From Streptomyces caatingaensis (GTDB taxonomy: Bacteria; Actinomycetota; Actinomycetes; Streptomycetales; Streptomycetaceae), in assembly GCF_001187435.1 (NCBI RefSeq), contig NZ_LFXA01000002.1, forward strand, positions 1,054,001 to 1,118,000: 64,000 bases of DNA, written 5' to 3'. The position numbers and the translations under genes are program-made. The notes under the pieces are model-generated. The model was not told the DNA's origin. It made no database searches and saw only the letters and a program-made list of their open reading frames with translations. Positions 1 to 9,201 of the stretch are shown here, piece after piece. How positions within the stretch are numbered: the first letter of the stretch is position 1; each line of letters starts with the position of its first letter.

Positions 1-53
1 ACCCTGACCACCGAGTGGGTCATCAGGTCGCCGACGGTCCTGTGCTGCAACAT
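1..53 (-). CDS. CBS-domain protein, N-terminal fragment (cut by window edge)
   Basis: Only the first 17 codons are inside the window. Reading leftward from the ATG at 53 gives MLQHRTVGDLMTHSVVRV, which matches the opening of actinobacterial CBS-domain proteins (RTVGDLMT..VV.V, the start of the first CBS motif). An AAGGGA box lies about 7 nt before the ATG. CBS pairs usually bind adenine nucleotides and sense energy state. Nothing beyond the first beta strand and helix can be seen. Confidence 0.65.
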   Translation of the reverse strand, partial: MLQHRTVGDLMTHSVVR

Positions 54-283
54 GTCCAGTCCCTTCAGGTACGCACCCGGCGGCCGGGCGCGCGGCCGCG
101 GTGATCACCGGGATCACTCCCAGCCTCGCATATGCGCCGACGGACCGGAGTGACGGCCTCCGCGGTCCACACCGCCGGGTGAGAGGGCGGCCGGCGGTGA
201 CCGCCGCGGAGCCCGCCCCCGGGCCGGGACACACCTCCGCCCCGGCGGCCGGCACGGGCCACCGGGGCGGAGCCGACGGGGCG

Positions 284-3199
284 TCAGTCCCCCGACGTAA
301 GCGCGTACTTGACGAGGTTCTCCGCCTCGGAGCGGCGCGCCGCCGCCACCCCCTCCTCCTCGTCGCCGTACTCCGCGGCCACCGCCCGCGCCCGCGCGGC
401 GGCCTCCTCGCCCCGGCCGAGATCGGCCTCCAGCCAGGCGGCCGTCAACTGCGCCGCCGTGCGCTGGTCCCGCAGGGCCGGGCCGCACGCGGCGAAGGCG
501 GCGACGGCCCGCTCGACGTGGGCCAGCCCCTCCTCGTACGCCGCCCGTGCCGTGCCGTCGTCGTCCTCGTCGCCCGGCTCGCCGGCGCAGGAGCGGACGA
601 CCAGCTCGCCGGTCTGGCGGTGGGTCTGCGCGAGCTCCGCGCCCAGCGCCTCCCGCCGCTCGGGGGCCTCCGCCGCCTCCAGCGCGGCCGCGCACGCGCG
701 CAGGGCCTCGGCCATCAGCTCCCGGGCCGCCGCCGGGCTGCCCTCCCGGCGCAGGGCCAGCCACGCCCGGGCGCGCAGGACGCGGACGGCTGCCTCCGGG
801 CGGTCCAGCGCGCGCCACAGCGCCCCCGCCCGCTCGTAGGCCCGCTCCGCCTCCTCGTCCCGGCCCGCCCGGTCGAGGCAGTCGGCGGCCAGGTTGGCGA
901 GGACGGCGTGGTCCTGCTGGTCCTCCCAGCCCTGGGCGACGCCCGCCGCCCGCAGGAACTGCCCGGCCGCCTCCCGGTGATCGTCCAGCGCCGCCAGGCA
1001 CTCGCCGAGCCACCAGCGGGCCTGCACCACCTGGCCGTCCTCGTGGTGGCGCTCCAGATCGGGGAGGACGGCCTCCAGCACGGACGCCGCCTCCTCCGCC
1101 CGGCCCAGGTGGTGCAGCGTCCCGCCGAGCGTCAGCCGGGCCCAGGCGCCCAGCGTGCCGCCCTCGCCGGCCGCGTCGGCCCAGTGCGCGGCCTCCAGGG
1201 CGTGCGCGACGGCCGCCTCCCGCCGCCCGACGGCGGTCAGCGCGTCGCACAGCAGCAGGTGCAGGCGCGCGCTCGCGCCCTCGGACAGCCGGCCGGCGCC
1301 GTGCTCCAGGGCCGCCCGCGCCGCGCCGATCGCCGTCCCGTACTCCTCGCACGCCATCGCGGCCCGCGCGAGATCGGTCCGGGGCCCGGTCGCGTACCAG
1401 GAGAGGCCCGCCTCCTCCGCGACCTCCACGGCCCGCGCGAAGGCCGCGACCGCGCCCGCCGGGTCACCGGCCAGCAGGGCGGCCTCGCCGCGCAGTTCGT
1501 ACGCGTCGGCGGCGCGGGCGCGCAACGGCCGTCCCGCCGCGGCGTGTTCCTCGGCGTAGGCCAGCGCCTCGCCGATCGCGCGCTCCAGCTCCCCGGCCCC
1601 CGGGGCGCCTTCGGCCCCCTCCCGCGACAGCCCCAGGAGCACCTGGCAGCGGTGGACCAGCGCCGTGGCGATCTGCCGGGGCGGCGCGCCCAGCCCGCGC
1701 AGGACCGCGCACTCGGCCTCGATCAGGGCCGGGGCGCCGGCGTCCCCGCCCGTCAGCCCGAGGACGAGCGCCCGGCGCACCCGGGCGCCCGCCGCGAGCT
1801 CGGGCCGGCCCGCCTCCTCGTACAGCGCCGCCGCCTCGTCGAGGAGGGCGATCCGCGCCTCCGGGCCGTCGCCGCCCAGCGCGGCGTGGTCGGCGATCTC
1901 GGCGCGGGCCAGCGCGTCCAGCTCCGCCGCCGGACCGGCGGCGCGGCGGACCGCCTCCCACGCCTCGTGCACGTCCTCAGCGAACTCCGCGGAGCGCCGG
2001 CGGGCCTCGGTCAGCAGCGCGTGGACGTCCCCGTCCCCGGGCGCCCGGCCGGCGGGCGCGGGGCGCGGCGCGGTGCCGGTGAGGAGCCCCCGCGCCCGTA
2101 CCCCCAGCGGCAGCCGCTCCACCAGCGGGGCGGCGTCCATGCGCGCGGCGATCAGGTCACCGACGAAGGAGCTGCCGTTGCGCGCGTCGAAGCGGGCGGC
2201 CAGGGCCGACGCCTCGGCGCGGGCGTGGGCGTGCAGCGCGTCGGCGGTCCACGTGCGGCCGGCCGGGCCCGGCAACTCCTGGCCGCCCAGGCCCCGTTCG
2301 CCCAGGCGGCGGGCGAGCAGCGCGACGGAGGCGAGGAAGTCGAGCAGGGTGTCGGGGTCGCCGGACGGCGCGAAGTGGCCCGTCTGCTCGGCCAGGATCT
2401 CCAGGGCGCGGGCCTCGTTGCCGGTCAGCGCGCAGAACGCGATGTGGTCGGCGACGGAGGAGCGCATCGACTCCATGCCGCGGATCATCCGGTAGCCGCG
2501 CAGGTGGTGCGTGCGCGCCTCGTCGGTGCGGCCGAGCCGCACCAGCGGCAGGAGCGAGGACGCCAGGGCCACGTGCGGCTCGTGGGCGCAGGTGAACTCG
2601 CCGGCCAGGACCGGCGCCCACGTCTCCAGCGCCTCGGCCGGGCGGCCGAGGAGGTCGAGCCACGCGCCCTGGGTGTTGAGCTCGCAGGCGTGGCAGTCGC
2701 TCATCTCGTCGCGGTCGGCGGCCAGCCAGGCGGCGAAGGCCCGCTCGGCGCGGGGCAGGTCCCCGGTGTCCCGGGCGATGCGGAACTCGCCCTGGCGCAC
2801 CGCCCGTTCGCTGTACCCGGCCAGCCGGTAGCGGTGCTCCATCTCCGCCTGCCACTTCTCGACGGAGGCCAGGGGGATGTCCGGCTGGTCGAGCATGCCG
2901 CTGGAGACCCACTTGAACATCCAGTGCAGCCGGTGGGCGGCGAACCCGTCGAAGTCCTCCGGCCGGTCGTCCCACATGCGCAGCAGGCGGGCGAAGGGCA
3001 CGAACATCTTCTCCGACTCGGAGCTGAAGTTGTAGGCCGACAGCAGGTTGAAGAGGGCGTCGAGCAGCAGGGCGGTGTCGCCCGTCCGCCCGGCCTCCTC
3101 GACCAGGCGCTCGGCGCGGGCGTTGCGCGCGGGGCCCTCGGGATCGCCCATGTTCTCCTGGAGCGCCCGGCGGACGGCGGTGACGGTCGTGTCGCTCAT
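284..3199 (-). CDS. large tetratricopeptide-repeat protein
   Basis: A 971-residue protein made almost entirely of paired amphipathic helices with the TPR pattern (A..A..ALA....Y), clearest from about residue 450 to the C-terminus. The first 300 residues are less repetitive but still helical. There is no signal peptide or membrane segment, so it is probably a cytoplasmic scaffold. The ATG at 3199 overlaps the stop of the HSP90 gene upstream (ATGA) and has a GGAGGAGGG ribosome site, so the two are translationally coupled. In eukaryotes TPR proteins are classic HSP90 partners. A client or co-chaperone role here is inferred from the operon only. Confidence 0.85.
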   Translation of the reverse strand: MSDTTVTAVRRALQENMGDPEGPARNARAERLVEEAGRTGDTALLLDALFNLLSAYNFSSESEKMFVPFARLLRMWDDRPEDFDGFAAHRLHWMFKWVSSGMLDQPDIPLASVEKWQAEMEHRYRLAGYSERAVRQGEFRIARDTGDLPRAERAFAAWLAADRDEMSDCHACELNTQGAWLDLLGRPAEALETWAPVLAGEFTCAHEPHVALASSLLPLVRLGRTDEARTHHLRGYRMIRGMESMRSSVADHIAFCALTGNEARALEILAEQTGHFAPSGDPDTLLDFLASVALLARRLGERGLGGQELPGPAGRTWTADALHAHARAEASALAARFDARNGSSFVGDLIAARMDAAPLVERLPLGVRARGLLTGTAPRPAPAGRAPGDGDVHALLTEARRRSAEFAEDVHEAWEAVRRAAGPAAELDALARAEIADHAALGGDGPEARIALLDEAAALYEEAGRPELAAGARVRRALVLGLTGGDAGAPALIEAECAVLRGLGAPPRQIATALVHRCQVLLGLSREGAEGAPGAGELERAIGEALAYAEEHAAAGRPLRARAADAYELRGEAALLAGDPAGAVAAFARAVEVAEEAGLSWYATGPRTDLARAAMACEEYGTAIGAARAALEHGAGRLSEGASARLHLLLCDALTAVGRREAAVAHALEAAHWADAAGEGGTLGAWARLTLGGTLHHLGRAEEAASVLEAVLPDLERHHEDGQVVQARWWLGECLAALDDHREAAGQFLRAAGVAQGWEDQQDHAVLANLAADCLDRAGRDEEAERAYERAGALWRALDRPEAAVRVLRARAWLALRREGSPAAARELMAEALRACAAALEAAEAPERREALGAELAQTHRQTGELVVRSCAGEPGDEDDDGTARAAYEEGLAHVERAVAAFAACGPALRDQRTAAQLTAAWLEADLGRGEEAAARARAVAAEYGDEEEGVAAARRSEAENLVKYALTSGD

Positions 3200-5007
3200 C
3201 GGCCCTCCTCCGACGCGGTGGTGGGGTGGGCCGCCCACTCCAGCAGGCCCAGGAAGGCGCGGTTGAGCAGGGCCGTGTCGGCCGGCCGCAGCGGGCGCCG
3301 GGCCATCAGCAGCGCCTGCCCGTACAGCGCCTCGGCGGCGGTGCCCGCCAGGTCGCCGTCCGGCAGGGAGCCCAGGCGGCGCACCAGCGGGCTGAGGTGG
3401 TTGAGGACGAGGCGGGCGCGCGGCGTCCCGTCGCGCAGCGAGCCCAGGATGGACGTCCACAGGTCGTCCGCCGCGGACTCCTCCTGCTCGCGGGCCCGTT
3501 CGTGCCGGGCCGCCCGGTCGTCCAGGTGCAGCGCGGGGACGGTCACGGGCAGGAACGCCCGGACGACCACGTCGCAGCCGAGCGCGTCGAGGCGGGCGCG
3601 GGCCGCCGACAGGAAGCCGGACAGGGCCAGTTCGTCGGCCGCGTCGACGTGGTCGAGGTGCGCGGCGACCGTCTCGGCGTCCAGCTCGGCGACGGACGTG
3701 CCGGGACGGACGCGGGGGAGCAGCCGGACGAGGTCGGCGTCGAAGGTGTAGCCGCCGTTGACCACGCCGATGCCCTGGGCGGCGGCGACCGGCGCCACCT
3801 GCCGGAACTCCTCGACGCTCTCGGTGAAGTGGACGACGGGGTGGCGCTGGGCGAACTCCTCCAGCGACAGTGGCCCGTCGCTCGTCTCGAACGGCAGCCA
3901 CGGCAGCATGGTGCGCAGCATCTCCGCGTCGTGCCGCGCCAGCGACTTGACGCCGAGGTGGTGCACCGCGAGGAAACCGCGCAGCCGGTCCTGGTCGCCG
4001 GCGGCGAGCTCGGCCAGCCAGGCGCGTATGCGCTCGCCCAGCGCCTCGCGGACGGCGGCGAGGCGCTCGTCGTCGTAGAGGCTCTCGCGGGAGGCGGTCG
4101 GGCGCAGGCTGTCCGTGTCGATGACGCAGCGGACGAAGAACGCCCAGTCGGGCAGGAGGTCGTCGGCGCGGTCGGTGAGCAGCATGCCCTTGAGGTGCAC
4201 GCGGTGGCCGGCGCGCTGCGCCGGGCTGACCGCCCGCGGCAGCACGTACGCCACACCGCGCACGCCGGCCGCCGGGACGTCGAGGTCGATGCTGTCGAGC
4301 GGCGCGAAGCCGAACACCTCCCGGCAGTGCGCGGCCAGCGCGGCCCTGCGGGCCGCCGGGCCCGGGTGGGGGCGCTCCCACACGGCGGGCCGGTCGGTGA
4401 CCGGGACGTCGCCGACGCGCACGTCGTACGGCAGGAGCGAGCCGAAGTCCTTGGCGAGGGCGGTGACCCGCTCCTCGGACAGCCAGTCCGCCATGCCGCG
4501 GCGGGCGTCGAGGTGCACGGTGGTCCCCGGCTCCCGGCGGGCCTCGTCGGGCAGGGTGCGCACGGTGTACGAACCGTCGTCGCGGGCCGTCCACTCGACG
4601 GGGGGCGCGTCGGGGGTCCTGGCCGAACGGCTGACGACGCGTATCTCCCCGGCGACGACGAAGCAGGCGAGCAGGCCGATGCCGAACTGGCCGAGGAACT
4701 CCGAGCGCGCCGACTCGAGCCCCTCCCGTTTCGAACTGCGCCCGATGGTGGCCAGCAGGTCGTGCACGTCGCTCTCGGTCAGCCCGACGCCGCTGTCCTC
4801 GACCCTCAGCCGGCCGTCCCCGGCGAGCAGCCGGACGCTCGCGGGTGCCGCGGGATCCGTGGCGCGGCGGGCGGTGATCGCGTCGACGGCGTTCTGCAGG
4901 AGCTCGCGCAGATAGACCTTCGGGCTGGAGTAGAGGTGGTGGGACAGCAGGTCCACCAGGCCGCGCAGGTCGACCTGGAAGGTGTGCGGTATCTGGTCTT
5001 CAGTCAT
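3196..5007 (-). CDS. HSP90-family molecular chaperone
   Basis: A 603-residue protein beginning MTEDQIPHTFQVDLRGLVDLL. The N-terminal GHKL ATPase domain shows the N box (ELLQNAVDA), G1 (VEDSGVGL) and G2 (GQFGIGLLACF) motifs within the first 125 residues, followed by middle and C-terminal HSP90 regions. Its length is close to E. coli HtpG (624). The C-terminus ends ASEEGR and lacks the eukaryotic MEEVD peptide. It is the first gene of a two-gene operon with the TPR protein, with a 4-nt overlap. It is likely an ATP-dependent cytoplasmic chaperone of the actinobacterial HSP90 subgroup. Confidence 0.9.
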   Translation of the reverse strand: MTEDQIPHTFQVDLRGLVDLLSHHLYSSPKVYLRELLQNAVDAITARRATDPAAPASVRLLAGDGRLRVEDSGVGLTESDVHDLLATIGRSSKREGLESARSEFLGQFGIGLLACFVVAGEIRVVSRSARTPDAPPVEWTARDDGSYTVRTLPDEARREPGTTVHLDARRGMADWLSEERVTALAKDFGSLLPYDVRVGDVPVTDRPAVWERPHPGPAARRAALAAHCREVFGFAPLDSIDLDVPAAGVRGVAYVLPRAVSPAQRAGHRVHLKGMLLTDRADDLLPDWAFFVRCVIDTDSLRPTASRESLYDDERLAAVREALGERIRAWLAELAAGDQDRLRGFLAVHHLGVKSLARHDAEMLRTMLPWLPFETSDGPLSLEEFAQRHPVVHFTESVEEFRQVAPVAAAQGIGVVNGGYTFDADLVRLLPRVRPGTSVAELDAETVAAHLDHVDAADELALSGFLSAARARLDALGCDVVVRAFLPVTVPALHLDDRAARHERAREQEESAADDLWTSILGSLRDGTPRARLVLNHLSPLVRRLGSLPDGDLAGTAAEALYGQALLMARRPLRPADTALLNRAFLGLLEWAAHPTTASEEGR

Positions 5008-5075
5008 CGTCGGCAGACTACTTCGTGGGTCGGACAGCGCGCGGGCCATTAACGCCCCCCCGGGAAACGGCGAAG

Positions 5076-5116
5076 GGGCGGGGCGGGGCCGACGGCTCCC
5101 CGCTCCCGCCCCGCCC
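5076..5116 (-). terminator. GC-rich hairpin downstream of the small basic protein gene
   Basis: A perfect 12-bp stem (GGGCGGGGCGGG at 5076-5087 with CCCGCCCCGCCC at 5105-5116) and a 17-nt loop. It lies just after the stop of the gene at 5130 and before the HSP90 start. There is no U tract, as is usual for Streptomyces terminators. Confidence 0.5.
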
Positions 5117-5129
5117 GCCCGCGCCGCGG

Positions 5130-5426
5130 TCAGTGGCGGACCCCCCGGGCCGGCGCCTCCGCCAGGAGGAGCGAACGCACCATCCGGCACGTGGTGTTCG
5201 ACGGCGTGCGCACGCCGATCCGCTCGGCGGTGCGCCGTATGCGGCGGTTGGTGGCCTGCTCCGGCCGGTAGGCGCCGCTGTGCAGCAGGGCGATGGCCAG
5301 GCGCATGGCCTTCAGCCGGCGGTTGTGCGACTCGTACCAGTCGCGCGGGTGGCCCGCGGGCAGCCGCTTCTTCGGCAGGGTCGGAAGGGCGGGGAGATCG
5401 GGGAGCGGGGTGGCTGCTGCGGTCAT
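5130..5426 (-). CDS. small basic conserved hypothetical protein
   Basis: A 98-residue protein. The ATG at 5426 was chosen because AGGAGG lies 8 nt upstream; a further in-frame ATG at 5465 would lack this site. The C-terminal half is rich in Arg (RNRRIRRTAERIGV), with short predicted helices. There is no signal peptide and no Cys pair that would suggest metal binding. I do not recognise the family. It stands alone upstream of the HSP90 operon, separated by a hairpin. Confidence 0.6.
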   Translation of the reverse strand: MTAAATPLPDLPALPTLPKKRLPAGHPRDWYESHNRRLKAMRLAIALLHSGAYRPEQATNRRIRRTAERIGVRTPSNTTCRMVRSLLLAEAPARGVRH

Positions 5427-5547
5427 CGGCGTCCTCCTGCTGAGGGGTCGGTGCGACCTCTTCACTACCCCTCGATTTTACTGCCGGGCACTGACAATCG
5501 CCCCAGCTCAGGAGGGATTTGACCGGCCCTGCCGGTACGGTGGGGGG

Positions 5548-5916
5548 ATGGAGATCTGGATCAACCCCGCCTGCTCGAAGTGCCGCTCGGCGATCGGCCT
5601 GCTCGACGCCGAGGGCGCTGGCTACACCGTCCGCCGCTACCTGGAGGACGTGCCCGACGAGGCCGACATCCGCACCGTCCTCGCCCGCCTCGGCCTGGAA
5701 CCCTGGGACATCACCCGCACCCGGGAACCCGAGGCCGAGGAACTCGGCCTGAACACCTGGCCCCGCGACACCACCGCCCGCGACCGCTGGATCACCGCCC
5801 TCGCCCACCACCCCCGCCTCATCCAACGCCCCATCATCACGGCCGACGACGGCACGGCCGTGGTGGGCCGCACGGAGGAGGCGGTACGCGAGGCCCTGGC
5901 CCGCTCGCGGCGCTGA
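5548..5916 (+). CDS. ArsC/Spx-family thioredoxin-fold protein
   Basis: A 122-residue protein starting MEIWINPACSKCRSAIGLL. The N-P-x-C-S-K-C-R segment is the active-site loop of the ArsC/Spx/YfgD group, with Cys10 as the likely nucleophile and Cys13 completing a CXXC. LIQRPI near residue 95 is the conserved family core (RP of arsenate reductases). It may be a glutaredoxin-linked arsenate reductase or a redox protein; no ars genes are nearby, so an arsenic role is not supported by context. The start lies 6 nt after a TACGGT box, so the transcript may be leaderless. Confidence 0.85.
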   Translation: MEIWINPACSKCRSAIGLLDAEGAGYTVRRYLEDVPDEADIRTVLARLGLEPWDITRTREPEAEELGLNTWPRDTTARDRWITALAHHPRLIQRPIITADDGTAVVGRTEEAVREALARSRR

Positions 5917-5917
5917 A

Positions 5918-5961
5918 CAGGGCGGCGGGGCGGCCCGGCCCGGGACCGCTCCGCCGCCCTG
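5918..5961. terminator. bidirectional terminator between convergent genes
   Basis: A perfect 11-bp inverted repeat (CAGGGCGGCGG at 5918-5928, CCGCCGCCCTG at 5951-5961) with a 22-nt loop. It sits exactly between the stop codons of the ArsC-like gene and the flavin monooxygenase gene. Confidence 0.6.
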
Positions 5962-5969
5962 CGCCGCGG

Positions 5970-7169
5970 CTACCGCACCGGCGTCAGCGACTCCCGCGCG
6001 TTGAGGTGGTCCACCTCCGCGCCCGTCTCGCGGCGGTAGGCATCGGTGATGCGGCCGAAGTCCTGGCGGGCCAGGCGGGCCCGTTCGGCGGCCTTGTTCA
6101 TGTTGCGGTTGGCCAGGACGACCTTGCCGGTGGCCTCGACGCGGGCGGTCTCGTAGGCGGCGAGGCCGTCCTCGACGCGGTCGGCGCGGGCCAGTTCGGA
6201 GGCCAGGGTGCGGCCGTCGAGGACGGACTGGGAGGCGCCGTTGGCGCCCACCGGCCACATGGGGTGGGCGGCGTCGCCGAGCAGGGTCACCCGGCCGCGG
6301 CCCCAGGAGGTCAGCGGCTCGCGGTCGGCCATCGGGTACTCCAGGAGCACCTCGCTGCCGGACAGCATCTCGGGCACGTTCAGGTATCCCAGGTCCCAGT
6401 CCCGGTAGTGGGGGAGGAGCTCCTCCAGGCGGCCGGGGCGGTTCCAGCCCGCCTCCTCCTCGACGAGGGGGCCGGGCTCGGACATCCGGATCAGGCACAC
6501 CCAGTTGATGTGCCGGGGGCTGATCGGATAGGCGATCATCTCGACGCCCCGGTGGCGGACGATGACCATCGAGCGGCCGGTGAGGAAGGGCTTCATCTCC
6601 GTGACGCCGCGCCACATGCGGATGCCGGAGTACAGCAGGGGCCCCTCGTCGGGGTGCAGCTTGGCGCGGACCACCGAGTGGATGCCGTCCGCGCCGATGA
6701 GGGCCGGCGCCTCGACGGTCTCGGTACGGCCCGTCTCCCGGTCGGACAGCTCCGCCCGCACCGCGTCCCCGGTGTCGGTGAAGTCCTCCAGCCGCACGCC
6801 GGTGCGGACCGCGTCCGGGCCCAGCCGGTCGCGGACGGCGTCGAGGAGCAGCATCTGCAGCTTGCCCCGGTGGATCGAGTACTGCGGCCACTTGTAGCCC
6901 TGCGCCAGGCCGCGCGGCTCGGTGTAGATCTCGTTGCCGTGCCGGTCCGCGTAGACGTTCTCGAGCGTGGCCACGCCGATGCGGGCCAGTTCGTCGCCGA
7001 GCCCGAGCTCGATCAACTCGCGGGCGGCGTGCGGCAGGAGGTTGATGCCGACGCCGAGCGGACGGATCTCCCGCACGTTCTCCACCACGCGCGCCTCGAT
7101 GCCCGCGGCGTGCAGGCTCAGGGCGGCGGTCAGGCCGCCGATGCCTCCACCGGCGATGAGTACGGTCAT
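5970..7169 (-). CDS. FAD-dependent aromatic monooxygenase, PhzS-like
   Basis: A 399-residue group A flavin hydroxylase. GGGIGGLTAALSLHAAG at the N-terminus is the Rossmann FAD motif, a DG motif follows (ALIGADGIHSVVRA, about residue 170), and GD occurs in RVTLLGDAAHPMWPVGANG (about 290). Segments such as IRPLGVGINLLPHA, QYSIHRGKLQMLLL and MWRGVTEMKPFLTG closely resemble Pseudomonas PhzS (5-methylphenazine-1-carboxylate hydroxylase), so an NAD(P)H-dependent hydroxylation of an aromatic acid is likely. No phenazine genes are present. GAGGAG precedes the start. It is divergent from a LysR gene that probably controls it. Confidence 0.88.
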   Translation of the reverse strand: MTVLIAGGGIGGLTAALSLHAAGIEARVVENVREIRPLGVGINLLPHAARELIELGLGDELARIGVATLENVYADRHGNEIYTEPRGLAQGYKWPQYSIHRGKLQMLLLDAVRDRLGPDAVRTGVRLEDFTDTGDAVRAELSDRETGRTETVEAPALIGADGIHSVVRAKLHPDEGPLLYSGIRMWRGVTEMKPFLTGRSMVIVRHRGVEMIAYPISPRHINWVCLIRMSEPGPLVEEEAGWNRPGRLEELLPHYRDWDLGYLNVPEMLSGSEVLLEYPMADREPLTSWGRGRVTLLGDAAHPMWPVGANGASQSVLDGRTLASELARADRVEDGLAAYETARVEATGKVVLANRNMNKAAERARLARQDFGRITDAYRRETGAEVDHLNARESLTPVR

Positions 7170-7250
7170 GGGGAACTCCTCTGCTCTGGGTGGTTGTTCC
7201 GGGGGGCGCTGCGCTGTACCCACCCTCGTCCACCAGCGGCAAGAAGTCCA

Positions 7251-7265
7251 AGACATGACAAGTCT
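7251..7265. promoter_or_regulatory. candidate LysR operator in the divergent intergenic region
   Basis: AGAC-N7-GTCT lies within CCAAGACATGACAAGTCTGG, midway between the monooxygenase and lysR starts. This is a typical position for autoregulation and activation by a LysR regulator. A TAGCAT -10-like box at 7272-7277, 8 nt before the lysR ATG, suggests a leaderless lysR transcript. Confidence 0.4.
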
Positions 7266-7285
7266 GGCTGCTAGCATCGCCGGTT

Positions 7286-8170
7286 ATGGAACTGCGCCAG
7301 CTCGAGTACTTCGTGACGGTCGCCGAGGAGCGGAACTTCACGCGCGCCGCCGAGAAGGTGCGGGTCGCGCAGCCCGGCGTGAGCGCGCAGATCCGCAAGC
7401 TGGAGCGCGAGCTGGGGCAGGAGCTCCTCGACCGCTCCGGCCGCCGTGTCGGGCTCACCGAGGTGGGCGCCGCGTTCCTGCCGCACGCCCGTGCCGCCCT
7501 CGCCGCCGTCGAGCGCGCCCGGCTCGTCGTCGACGAACTGGCCGGGCTCGTCCGCGGCCACGTCGCCGTCGGCACCGTCACCTCGCACAGCGCCGAACTC
7601 CCCGCTCTGCTCACGGGTTTCCACCGCGACCACCCGGCCGTCGAGATCACCCTCGCCGAGGACACCACCGACCAGCTCGTCGAGGGCCTGCGCACCGGCC
7701 GCTTCGACGCGGCCATCATCAGCGTCGGCGCCGGCGCCCCGGCCGGCCTGGAGCTGCACATGATCGAGGACCAGCCGGTCGTGGCCGCCGTCGCCCACGA
7801 CCACGAGCTGGCCGCCCGTTCCGCCATCCCCCTCGACGCCCTCCGCGGACGCCCGCTGATCAGCATGCCGCGCGGCACCGGCCTGCGCGCCCGCCTCGAC
7901 GAGGCCTGCGCCGCGGCCGGCTTCCGGCCGCACATCGCCTTCGAGGCGGGCGACCCCGGCGTCCTCGCCCAGCTCGCCGCCCACGGACTGGGGGCCGCCC
8001 TCCTGCCCCGAGCGTTCGCCGAGGAACGCGCCGACACCCTGCGCGTCCTGACCATCGACCCGCCCGAACTCCGCGGCCGCCTGGCCCTGGCCTGGCGCTC
8101 CGGCGGCCCCCACGGCCCGGCCGGCCGCGCCCTGGTCGCCCGCGCCCGCGAGGAACTGCGCCGCGTCTGA
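7286..8170 (+). CDS. LysR-family transcriptional regulator
   Basis: A 294-residue protein of standard family length. Residues 1-60 form the winged helix-turn-helix (MELRQLEYFVTVAEERNFTRAAEKVRVAQPGVSAQIRKLE), followed by the linker helix and a type 2 periplasmic-binding-like effector domain from about residue 90. It is divergent from the PhzS-like monooxygenase with a 116-bp shared region holding an inverted repeat, so it most likely regulates that gene in response to its aromatic substrate. The effector is unknown. Confidence 0.92.
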   Translation: MELRQLEYFVTVAEERNFTRAAEKVRVAQPGVSAQIRKLERELGQELLDRSGRRVGLTEVGAAFLPHARAALAAVERARLVVDELAGLVRGHVAVGTVTSHSAELPALLTGFHRDHPAVEITLAEDTTDQLVEGLRTGRFDAAIISVGAGAPAGLELHMIEDQPVVAAVAHDHELAARSAIPLDALRGRPLISMPRGTGLRARLDEACAAAGFRPHIAFEAGDPGVLAQLAAHGLGAALLPRAFAEERADTLRVLTIDPPELRGRLALAWRSGGPHGPAGRALVARAREELRRV

Positions 8171-8250
8171 CGGCCCGCGCGCCGCAAGGAAGTGGCCAAT
8201 ATTGCCCGGACGGGGGGACGCCCGGGCGGGTGCTGCCGGATGATCCCGTC

Positions 8251-9195
8251 ATGACGATGGCAACCACGGGGCAGGACGTGGTCGGGGAAACCCGGGCGTT
8301 CAACGCGAGGATGGCCCGCATCCTCGGCCGCTTCCCCCCGCTCCACAAGATCGACGACGTGGCCCTCGCCCGCTCCGCCGACGGCCCCTGGGCGACGCCG
8401 CCGCGCCTGCCCGAGGGCCGCGACCGCACGGTGCCGGGCCGCGCCGGCGACGTCCCCGTACGGGTCTTCACGCCGCCCGAGGTGACGGGCGTGTATCTCT
8501 TCCTGCACTCCGGGGGCCGCGTCGTCGGCTCGGCCGCGTACCAGGACCAGCAGCTGTGGGACCTGGCCCGCGGGGCACGCGTCGCCGTGGTCAGCGCCGA
8601 CTACCGGCTGGCCCCGGAGAACCCCCACCCCGCCGCCCCCGACGACTGCGAGGACGTGGCCCGCTGGCTCGTCGGCACCGCCCGCCGCGCGTTCGGCACC
8701 GACCGCCTCGTGATCGGCGGGGAGTCGTCCGGCGCCGAACTCGCCGTCCGCACCCTGCTGCGCCTGCGCGACACCGACGGCTCCCACCGCGCCTTCCGCG
8801 GCGCGTACCTGGCCTACGGCTTCTACGACATGTCCCTGACGCCCAGCGCCCGTTCGTTCGGCGAGGACGGCCCGCTCGTCACCACGCCGGTCATCCGCTG
8901 GCTGATGGACCGGGCGTTCCCCGGCATGTCCCCCGAGGAGCTGCGCGACCCCTCCATCTCGCCCCTCTACGCGGACCTCCACGACCTTCCGCCGGCCCGC
9001 TTCGTCGTCGGCACCCGCGACCCGGTCCTCGACGACACGCTCTTCATGGCCGCCCGGTGGTCCGCCGCGGGCAACGCGACGGACCTGGAGGTCGTGGTGG
9101 AGGCCGTGCACGGCTTCACGATGTTCCCCATCGAGGTCGGCGCACGCGAACTGGCCCGCGGCCGTGAGTTCGTGGCCCGCTGCGTGCTCGGCTGA
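8251..9195 (+). CDS. alpha/beta hydrolase, hormone-sensitive-lipase type
   Basis: A 314-residue protein of the HSL (family IV) esterases. The oxyanion motif HGGG is altered to HSGGR (about residue 92). The nucleophile elbow is GESSGA (about 160), the acid lies in GTRDPVLDDT (about 258) and the catalytic His in EAVHGFTMFP (about 287). YRLAPENPHPAAPDDC is the family signature. It probably hydrolyses small acyl esters. ATG 8251 gives MTMATTGQ; ATG 8257 is an alternative. It follows lysR by 80 bp in the same direction. Confidence 0.88.
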   Translation: MTMATTGQDVVGETRAFNARMARILGRFPPLHKIDDVALARSADGPWATPPRLPEGRDRTVPGRAGDVPVRVFTPPEVTGVYLFLHSGGRVVGSAAYQDQQLWDLARGARVAVVSADYRLAPENPHPAAPDDCEDVARWLVGTARRAFGTDRLVIGGESSGAELAVRTLLRLRDTDGSHRAFRGAYLAYGFYDMSLTPSARSFGEDGPLVTTPVIRWLMDRAFPGMSPEELRDPSISPLYADLHDLPPARFVVGTRDPVLDDTLFMAARWSAAGNATDLEVVVEAVHGFTMFPIEVGARELARGREFVARCVLG

Positions 9196-9201
9196 CCACC
9201 G

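Noticed and set aside
100..109. Palindrome GGTGATCACC upstream of the CBS-domain gene.
   Set aside because: Only 10 bp, with no promoter aligned to it; the 54-283 gap shows nothing else I can support.
101..3751. A plus-strand open frame of more than 1,200 codons antisense to the TPR and HSP90 genes.
   Set aside because: It is a GC-rich shadow: Arg/Gly/Pro-rich, without domains, and opposite to two well-supported genes with ribosome sites.
5548..5916. An arsenic resistance gene.
   Set aside because: The family is right but no arsB, arsR or related gene is present, and the NPxCSKCR loop is shared with non-arsenic members.
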